From: Desulfobacterales bacterium
GTDB lineage: Bacteria > Desulfobacterota > Desulfobacteria > Desulfobacterales > JAUCGF01
Direction: 5' to 3'
NCBI GenBank assembly: GCA_029940345.1
Contig: JAOZRC010000423.1
Span: 1-5,281, forward strand
Length of the DNA: 5,281 bases
How positions within the stretch are numbered: position 1 is the stretch's first letter; the number at the start of each line of letters is the position of its first letter. Under the pieces are notes generated by a model. It saw only the letters and a program-made list of their open reading frames with translations. It was not told where the DNA came from and did not search any database. Below, in pieces: positions 1-5,281 of this stretch. The position numbers and the translations under genes were made by a program.

Positions 1-1
1 C

Positions 2-796
2 AAAAATAAAAAGCCTTCAAATACGCGGGTGAAAGCGTGGCCGCCAACATATGCCCGTCTGGCGGTGGCTGACGGCATGGGCGGTCATGCCCGCGGTCGG
101 GAAATGGCTGAGGCCGTGATGGATAGGCTTTTAACCGTTCCGCCCTGTCAGTCGCCCGCCGAGATGTGCGCGGCTGTCATTGATCTTCACCAAACCTTGA
201 CAGAACTGTTTCCCGGGAAAGGGGATAAAAGTCCGGGCAGCACGCTGGTCATGGCGGATATTGACCTTCGCAGCTGTCAGGCGGTTTTGCTCAATATCGG
301 TGACAGTCGCGCTTTTCTTTTGCGTGGGGACAAACGTCGCCAGTTGACGCATGATCACCATGCCGCCGAATTCGCCTGGCGTGATGGCGAGCTTGAGCGG
401 GATGACTATGAATTGCGGTTGAATGCCGGCGCGCGTCGCTTGGTGCAGGCGTTGGGTTATGGTTCGGTGGGGATTGTCAAAGACACGGACGGTTATAAGC
501 CGTTTCGTTTTATGCGGCCCATCCGTCTGGACCTCAAACCAGAGTTGCCCGATGCGTTGGCCGCTCATGCGGATGTTTTTACATTGAAACTTCAGACCGG
601 TGATTTGCTGCTGCTTGCCACTGACGGTTTATGGAGCGCCGCGTCGGACGGTTTATGGCCTGCTGTGGGGTCTATCGCTTTGAATCATCAGGAAGACCTG
701 GAAAACCTGGCTGAAAATGCGTTGCAACGCGGCGCGCAAGATAATATCACCATGGTTGCAGGCGGTTTTGAGCTTGCCTCCGGGGAATCGGTATGA
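2..796 (+). CDS. PP2C-family Ser/Thr protein phosphatase, 5' end not in window
   Basis: Predicted cytoplasmic metal-dependent phosphatase that removes phosphate from Ser/Thr residues, the usual counterpart of Hanks-type kinases. Counting from the GTG at 29, PP2C motifs appear in order: DGMGGH (15-20, metal-binding Asp15), GSTLV (70-74), GDSRAFLLR (91-99), QLTHDHH (105-111), LLLATDGLW (194-202, metal-binding Asp199) and QDNIT (237-241, metal-binding Asp238). No signal peptide or membrane helix is seen. The frame is open leftwards to base 2 and the GTG has no Shine-Dalgarno sequence, so the true start probably lies outside. The usual first motif (RxxNED) is not recognisable: its expected place reads K-P-S-N-T-R. 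The gene converges on the neighbouring kinase gene and is visibly more G+C-rich (about 42 of 60 bases in 61-120, against about 19 of 60 in 2221-2280). Family assignment is firm; substrate and pairing with these kinases are inferred. Confidence 0.9.
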   Translation, partial: KNKKPSNTRVKAWPPTYARLAVADGMGGHARGREMAEAVMDRLLTVPPCQSPAEMCAAVIDLHQTLTELFPGKGDKSPGSTLVMADIDLRSCQAVLLNIGDSRAFLLRGDKRRQLTHDHHAAEFAWRDGELERDDYELRLNAGARRLVQALGYGSVGIVKDTDGYKPFRFMRPIRLDLKPELPDALAAHADVFTLKLQTGDLLLLATDGLWSAASDGLWPAVGSIALNHQEDLENLAENALQRGAQDNITMVAGGFELASGESV

Positions 797-881
797 TTCA
801 GAAACAGCGCGCTATTTTTGCGAAAGGCCGTTCCGCTCCGTTCCTCCGCTTCACTTAACTTTCGCACTCCCTGCCTTACTT

Positions 882-2546
882 TTACCAGCATCTAACGATG
901 ACTTTTATCCAATCTTTTCGAGAAATCAGCGTATTTTTTGTGGGAAAGACTTGAATACAAAAATTTGATATGCCTTTTCCGGTTACCGATTCAAATTGCA
1001 ATATGACTTGTTTCGCATTCTCAGGATTAATACTCACTTTAGGATAACCTACGTATGCATTGCCATCTATGGATAATAATTTTACGCGCTTCAAAGGAAA
1101 GTTATATTCTAAAGGTTGGCTGATGATACGGTGGCAATCGAAGTGAAATCTAACAGGCGAAGAAGGTCGAATCAGTTTGAGGCGATCCGGAATGAATGGC
1201 TTTCTTGTAATGATAGTCAATGGAGTTTCCACTGAAAATCCAAGTTCCGGATAGGCTTGTAATTTTATCTGACTATCGCCCTCGATTGATGATGCCGTTA
1301 TATGGATCAATACTTTTGTGTCTTCCACATTATAACGGATGCTATGATGTCCATCCGAACTTAATGGTTTTAGATTTATTTTGGTGATAGAACGATCATA
1401 TTTAAACAAAACCTCTTTTGTTTCGTCGGGATTCAATTTAATCGGTTGGGCCGGTATGGAATCAACCAGTTGTGGCTTTTGGATAACCCAAAAGCTAACA
1501 AAAGCTAAAATTATTATGACTGCTCCAATGGTGAACGGTATTGCCAGATTTCTCAATTTTTGCCCGCTTTTTACCGGAGTGGCGAGATTTTTGTAATGAA
1601 CAGATACTGTTTCACCAGAATAAGTATGCTGTTTTTGTTGAAAATAATTTTGAAGTGCTGAACTTAATTTGGCAGCACTTTGATAGCGGTTATCCGGATT
1701 CTTTTCAATTGACTTGAAAACAATTTTCTGCAATTCAGGCTCAATAGGATTCGTTGCGCGGATAATCTTAGCAGGCCTCTCTTCTAAGTGACTTCTCAGA
1801 GTATTATAATAGGAATCGTCATAATTGAAAGGCGGCTTGCCTGCCAACATATAATATAGGGTTATTCCGATAGAATATAAATCAACACGATGATCATATT
1901 GACCGTAACGTTCCGGGTCAATTAATTCAGGAGCCATGTAAATAGGTGAGCCAATAATCGTTTTATCAGGTAAAGAATGATGTATTTGAGGCTCGGTGCT
2001 ATCTTTAATAATTTTAGCAATACCAAAATCTGTAATTTTAGCTTGAAGTTTTCCGTTAGCTTGAATTCGCACTAAAATATTATCCGCTTTAATATCACGA
2101 TGAATCACGCCCTGATCGTGATAAAATCCGAGTGCATCCAAACATTGCAAGGTAATATTGATGGCGTATTCTTCATTAATTAGCAGTTTTTCGCCATCAT
2201 TTTCCTGTAAGTCAATTCCATCATCACTATATGAACGCGTGATAATTTTATCAAGGGATTCACCATCAATATATTCCATAATCAAACCGATATTGGATGG
2301 CAAATTCAATATCTCGTGAACTTCCACAGCATTTTGGTGCTTTAAATTAGCAGTGATACGCGCTTCTTGAAGAAAACGTTCACGGATATTATCTGTGGAA
2401 ATAGCCTGAGGAGAAATTATTTTAATCGCTCGAATCAGATCAAGGTCTTTATGATAGGCTTTATAAACCACACCCATCCCGCCTCTGCCAATTTCTTCAA
2501 ATAGTTCATATTGCCCAATTTTTTTTGGTAAACTGAGAATTGTCAT
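882..2546 (-). CDS. Membrane-anchored Hanks-type Ser/Thr protein kinase (PknB-like, catalytically intact)
   Basis: A 554-aa kinase predicted to phosphorylate Ser/Thr in cytoplasmic targets. Residues 13-300 form the kinase domain: glycine loop G20-R-G22-G-M-G25, ATP-anchoring Lys42, helix-C Glu61, catalytic loop HRDIKADN (149-156, catalytic Asp151), DFG (173-175), APE (205-207), Asp222 and Arg287. The P+1 loop has GSPIY (199-203) where GTPxY is commoner. The activation segment carries Ser183, Thr184 and Thr196 as possible autophosphorylation sites. One hydrophobic helix at about 333-354 is followed by an outer part (355-554) that looks beta-rich, has Cys471, Cys530 and Cys553, and matches no PASTA repeat I know. 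The ATG at 2546 has only a weak GGA five bases upstream. The in-frame upstream stop at 2586-2588 leaves little room for another start. It is the last gene of the minus-strand group, 169 bp after its pseudokinase paralogue. The activating signal is unknown. Confidence 0.95.
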   Translation of the reverse strand: MTILSLPKKIGQYELFEEIGRGGMGVVYKAYHKDLDLIRAIKIISPQAISTDNIRERFLQEARITANLKHQNAVEVHEILNLPSNIGLIMEYIDGESLDKIITRSYSDDGIDLQENDGEKLLINEEYAINITLQCLDALGFYHDQGVIHRDIKADNILVRIQANGKLQAKITDFGIAKIIKDSTEPQIHHSLPDKTIIGSPIYMAPELIDPERYGQYDHRVDLYSIGITLYYMLAGKPPFNYDDSYYNTLRSHLEERPAKIIRATNPIEPELQKIVFKSIEKNPDNRYQSAAKLSSALQNYFQQKQHTYSGETVSVHYKNLATPVKSGQKLRNLAIPFTIGAVIIILAFVSFWVIQKPQLVDSIPAQPIKLNPDETKEVLFKYDRSITKINLKPLSSDGHHSIRYNVEDTKVLIHITASSIEGDSQIKLQAYPELGFSVETPLTIITRKPFIPDRLKLIRPSSPVRFHFDCHRIISQPLEYNFPLKRVKLLSIDGNAYVGYPKVSINPENAKQVILQFESVTGKGISNFCIQVFPTKNTLISRKDWIKVIVRCW

Positions 2547-2715
2547 AATAATCCGGGGTAAGGAGGGTATTCGTTTTGGTCCATATTAAAACAGCCGTCT
2601 GTTTTTTTTGAGAGTCTCTTTGGGCTTTTACCGATGCGATGAGGTATTGTCGTCCTTTTGGGGTCGAGTGATTATTGGTTTACTGAGAAATAAAAGATGA
2701 AGTAATTTATCAGTT
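2547..2715. other. Non-coding gap between pseudokinase and active kinase genes
   Basis: This 169-bp spacer separates two genes transcribed on the minus strand. It holds a small inverted repeat with a T tract (2588-2609) and no ORF of note. I find no convincing -35/-10 pair for the downstream kinase gene on the minus strand; the TAATAT just after the hairpin has no matching -35. The gap is long compared with the 2-base junction upstream, so the kinase may have its own promoter or reduced read-through, but the sequence does not settle this. Confidence 0.6.
2588..2609 (+). terminator. Weak hairpin with T tract, possible terminator or attenuator
   Basis: AAAACAG (2588-2594) and CTGTTTT (2599-2605) are perfect inverted repeats around a 4-base loop, and the T run continues to 2609. 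Read on the plus strand this has the form of an intrinsic terminator, but only two of the seven pairs in the stem are G-C. Read on the minus strand, the direction of the flanking genes, the stem is preceded by eight A and followed by TTTTAAT, so it could act weakly both ways. No plus-strand gene is present to be terminated here, which lowers confidence. Confidence 0.25.
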
Positions 2716-4014
2716 TCAATTTGTTTTGCCATTTGAACCCGACCTCAGGTTATTAACTGTATGATCTGGGTTTTCTGTAGTAAAAAACGGGTCAAGCTCA
2801 GGACGTGTTTTAGTAACTGATTTAGCTGGCATCGGTGTAGGGGAAGGTGTGAGTGTGATAGCATTTTCGATATTTTTCTGTCCGTTGGTTTCAGGATATT
2901 TGTACCACCCAAAAAAGACAGCTACCAGAATCAGACCTATAATAAGAATAGGGAGCCATAGCCTATTTATATTTTTATGAGGTTTGAAATCTTCAGTTTG
3001 TTTTTTCTCTTTGGCATTTCTTTGGTCCAGGCATATTATTCTTGTAAGGTCTTGATATGATTCCTGTTTAAGCGGCAAATTATTGCGCTCTTCGGTAAAA
3101 TTTATATTATCGGCTAGATACGGTTCTTTTTTATCCATCAGGTTGAGATTGATTGCTTTTGTGGTCGCTTTATATGGATCGCTGTTTAATATTGAGCGCA
3201 TCTGAAGTAGTTGATTCTTAAATTCGGAAGCAGATTGAAACCGTTCGGAAGGTTTTGAATTAAGGGCTTTGTTTAATATTTCAGAAAAATTCGGATGGAT
3301 ATCATAATGTACTAAAAGGGGATCGTTTTGCGGAAGTTTGCCTGTCAATAACTGGCATAATATGATGCCGATAGAATATAAATCAGAACGATGATCATAT
3401 TTCCCGTCAAGCTCCGGTTGGATAATTTCAGGGGCCATGTAAACCCAATAGTCGGGCTTTTTATTTGCCTGAAGCGAGTGTGGACGGAGGGTATTAATCA
3501 TAATTTTGGCAATGCCAAATTCTAATATTTTAACATCAATTTCGCCATGATCCTGAATATACACCAAAATTTTCGACGGTTGAATTGCGCCGTGAATTAT
3601 ACCTTGCGAATGAAAATATTCAAGAGCTTCCAAACATTGCATCCCAATCTCTATCGCTAACTCAATTGACGGTGAATCGCCCGATTGAAAAGAAGTCTGT
3701 TTTATTAATTTGGCTGCGGAGATTCCCTCCGCATATTGCATAACCCAACCGAAATAGGGTGGCAAATCGAAGATATCATAAATTTCAACCGCATTTTTAT
3801 GCTTGAACTTCGCCTGAAAACATATCTCCTGAACAATATCATTACGAACGTCGGGTGATAAAACGATATCTGAAGAAATTAATTTTATTGTACACAGCAG
3901 ACTATAATTCAAATGACGGGCTTTATAGACAACACCTGTTTCATCTCTGTCAATTTTTTCAACAAATTCGTATTCTCCTAATCTTTCCGGTAAATTTAAA
4001 AAACGTTTCTCCAT
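2716..4014 (-). CDS. Membrane-anchored pseudokinase of the Hanks-type Ser/Thr kinase family
   Basis: A 432-aa paralogue of the neighbouring kinase, predicted to have lost phosphotransfer and to act as scaffold or allosteric partner. Kinase fold about 15-270. The glycine loop is I-D22-R-D24-E-T-G27, with two of three glycines replaced. HRDIKADN has become HGAIQPSK (141-148), losing the catalytic Asp, Lys and Asn. DFG is EFG (165-167), and the P+1 segment before YMAPE has no GT/GS. Lys44, helix-C Glu63, APE (194-196), Asp211 and Arg258 remain, so the fold is probably intact and nucleotide might still bind. A charged linker leads to one helix (about 352-370) and a short Thr/Pro-rich outer tail (371-432), unlike the paralogue's large outer domain. 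I prefer the ATG at 4014: AGG lies six bases upstream, and it matches the paralogue's N-terminus. The ATG at 4050 lacks a ribosome site and would overlap the transporter gene. Confidence 0.9.
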   Translation of the reverse strand: MEKRFLNLPERLGEYEFVEKIDRDETGVVYKARHLNYSLLCTIKLISSDIVLSPDVRNDIVQEICFQAKFKHKNAVEIYDIFDLPPYFGWVMQYAEGISAAKLIKQTSFQSGDSPSIELAIEIGMQCLEALEYFHSQGIIHGAIQPSKILVYIQDHGEIDVKILEFGIAKIMINTLRPHSLQANKKPDYWVYMAPEIIQPELDGKYDHRSDLYSIGIILCQLLTGKLPQNDPLLVHYDIHPNFSEILNKALNSKPSERFQSASEFKNQLLQMRSILNSDPYKATTKAINLNLMDKKEPYLADNINFTEERNNLPLKQESYQDLTRIICLDQRNAKEKKQTEDFKPHKNINRLWLPILIIGLILVAVFFGWYKYPETNGQKNIENAITLTPSPTPMPAKSVTKTRPELDPFFTTENPDHTVNNLRSGSNGKTN

Positions 4015-4023
4015 TTTTAACCT
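4015..4023 (-). promoter_or_regulatory. Ribosome binding site and 2-base gene junction for the pseudokinase
   Basis: On the minus strand the transporter gene ends AGG-TTAA, and its TAA stop (4019-4017) is followed by two A before the ATG at 4014. AGG at 4023-4021 lies inside the last transporter codons, six bases before the ATG. This supports 4014 over 4050 as the start and makes translational coupling of transporter and pseudokinase likely. Confidence 0.6.
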
Positions 4024-5281
4024 GGCTTTCGTCTGAGAAGGACAATCCATGTCAATACAAATAATAAAACAGAGTAAAGTGTCAGAACTGATAGGTTATG
4101 GGCAAAAATATTTTTTTGAAAGCCCAATTCATTTATCAAATCGTATCCCCAATCAATTATCTGGGGATTGTTGTATTCCACCCATAAATTTTCAAAGGCC
4201 CATCTGGAAATCATCCAATTTGAAATCGCTTTACTTGCGATACTCATTTCGGAGAGGAAATTTGGTGCCAATGCACCTGAAAAAATGATTTGCGGCAACA
4301 TCAACATAGGCACGGCAAGGACTGATTTATCGCCCTTGGCATCACAACTCGAAATGAAAAGGCCGAGGAATACACCGGTTCCGGAGGCCCCAAACACACT
4401 GAAAAGAATACGAAAAAAATCTATCTGTAAATCAAAAAAAAAGGAAACAGGGAAAACCAAAATAAGTGATTGAAGGAAACTGATTGAGAGCAAAAAAGGA
4501 AGCTTTGAAGCGATATAATTAAATATACCCAAATTGGCCAGTTTTTCATGAATAAAGATATGATTTTCACCGGATATTTCACGACAGGAGTTTATCGTAC
4601 CGCACCATATTGCGGCTAAAACAAGCAATAAAGGCAAAGAGATGGGAACATAGAATTTTCCCTGTAGTTGCTCCTTTGGCAATTGTTGCGATAGCAATAT
4701 TATACCCACCAGAATAAACGCTTGCCCGAGCATTAGCATCAACGTATTCGTATTGCACCACTTAATCTGGAGATGCCGTTTGGTAAGGGTTACAAGTTCA
4801 AAAAGGGACGGTGGTTTTATTTCCTTTATCCATTCAAGCAGAGGAAACGCTTTGGAATCAGCAGTGCTATCAGAAGGAGTTGAGATATCACTGACGATTT
4901 CATTATAATAGGATGAATGGATAAATTTTTCTCTGTATCGTTGCACATTCTGATTTTTTTTAGCGGATTCCACAATTTCTTCCGGTTCCAGAAGATCAAA
5001 AATATCTATCTCGGTTTTTTGGTTTGCGGCAGCAGGATCAGTAAAGAAAAAATGAACAATTTCATCGGGTGCACCATAATATACCAACTGGCCATTGGCA
5101 ATCACAGCTACTTTATCAAAATAGGAAAGCTTATAAAGAATATGGGTGGTGATAATGACTGTATGCCCATTATTCGTCATTGTTCGTAAATGTTTCATTA
5201 ACCGGCCTTCATTGCAGGGATCAAGTCCGGCGCTGGGTTCATCCAAGAATAAAATCTGAGGTTTGGTCAGCATTTCAACAT
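4017..5281 (-). CDS. ABC-2 half-transporter, NBD-TMD fusion (ABCG/White-like, Rv1747-like), 5' end not in window
   Basis: Predicted inner-membrane ATP-driven exporter; substrate unknown. The frame continues past the right edge (residues V-E before the first visible Met at 5273), so the Walker A and signature motifs must lie outside. Counting from that Met: Walker B ILFLDEP (7-13), D-loop AGLD (15-18) and H-loop His44 end the ATPase domain. A polar linker (80-165) contains a Ser/Thr/Asp-rich patch at 128-140. Six hydrophobic segments follow, near 175-195, 208-228, 255-278, 285-308, 316-334 and 392-413. ABCG-type signatures include REISGE (231-236), IASKLP (254-259), FSGALAP (331-337) and SRWAFE (356-361). 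NBD before TMD on one chain is typical of ABCG proteins and bacterial FHA-ABC transporters; Rv1747 is one and is phosphorylated by the kinase PknF. The pseudokinase gene starts 2 bases downstream, so joint expression is very likely. An FHA domain upstream is inference only. Confidence 0.92.
   Translation of the reverse strand, partial: VEMLTKPQILFLDEPSAGLDPCNEGRLMKHLRTMTNNGHTVIITTHILYKLSYFDKVAVIANGQLVYYGAPDEIVHFFFTDPAAANQKTEIDIFDLLEPEEIVESAKKNQNVQRYREKFIHSSYYNEIVSDISTPSDSTADSKAFPLLEWIKEIKPPSLFELVTLTKRHLQIKWCNTNTLMLMLGQAFILVGIILLSQQLPKEQLQGKFYVPISLPLLLVLAAIWCGTINSCREISGENHIFIHEKLANLGIFNYIASKLPFLLSISFLQSLILVFPVSFFFDLQIDFFRILFSVFGASGTGVFLGLFISSCDAKGDKSVLAVPMLMLPQIIFSGALAPNFLSEMSIASKAISNWMISRWAFENLWVEYNNPQIIDWGYDLINELGFQKNIFAHNLSVLTLYSVLLFVLTWIVLLRRKPG

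Noticed and set aside
131..568. 145-codon open frame on the minus strand inside the phosphatase gene
   Set aside because: Fully antisense to a well-supported PP2C protein, no recognisable domain; open antisense frames are common in G+C-rich genes.
717..968. 83-codon plus-strand frame crossing the end of the phosphatase and of the kinase gene
   Set aside because: Overlaps two convergent real genes in other frames and shows no domain or ribosome site.
2561..2566. Perfect AGGAGG on the plus strand in the gap upstream of the active kinase
   Set aside because: No plus-strand start codon with an open frame follows at suitable spacing, and the genes here run on the minus strand.
3480..3650. Sequencing error or frameshift as the cause of the missing kinase motifs
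   Set aside because: The frame stays open and flanking motifs align in register; losses affect separate places through several substitutions each, which single errors cannot explain.
4012..4050. Longer pseudokinase beginning at the ATG at 4050
   Set aside because: No Shine-Dalgarno sequence, overlap with the transporter gene, and 12 extra residues without a counterpart in the paralogue.
4674..4692. TGGCA...TTGC resembling a sigma-54 promoter
   Set aside because: Spacing is one base short of the consensus, it lies inside the transporter coding region, and no plus-strand gene follows.
1..5281. tRNA, rRNA, CRISPR array, insertion sequence or attachment site
   Set aside because: No cloverleaf, regularly spaced repeats, transposase motif or flanking terminal repeats were seen on either strand.

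Overview
The window is bacterial DNA carrying the parts of a Hanks-type Ser/Thr phosphorylation system: a PP2C-type protein phosphatase on the plus strand, converging on a minus-strand group of three genes. In transcription order these are an ABC-2 half-transporter (5' end beyond the right edge), a membrane-anchored pseudokinase and a membrane-anchored active kinase. I cannot name the organism. One-helix kinases with an extracytoplasmic tail fit many Gram-negative or deep-branching bacteria. Gene density, Shine-Dalgarno-type starts and lack of introns are bacterial.

Layout. Positions 2-796 (+) hold a PP2C phosphatase whose reading frame is open to the left edge. Positions 797-881 are a short convergent gap with no convincing terminator. 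Positions 882-2546 (-) encode a 554-aa kinase with all catalytic motifs, one membrane helix and a roughly 200-aa beta-rich outer domain. Positions 2547-2715 are non-coding and contain a small hairpin with an eight-T tract. Positions 2716-4014 (-) encode a 432-aa paralogue of that kinase in which the glycine loop, catalytic loop, metal-binding loop and P+1 loop are all degraded, so it is a predicted pseudokinase. Its start lies 2 bases after the stop of the transporter gene (4017 to right edge, -), which encodes the end of an ATPase domain fused to a six-helix ABC-2 membrane domain.

Working model (inference). The active kinase and its pseudokinase partner sit in the membrane and control the NBD-TMD transporter by phosphorylation, and the PP2C protein could remove the phosphates. 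The transporter resembles FHA-containing ABC-2 exporters such as mycobacterial Rv1747, which works with the kinase PknF. If the analogy holds, FHA domains should be encoded just beyond the right edge. The phosphatase is clearly richer in G+C than the minus-strand genes, so the two halves may have different origins.
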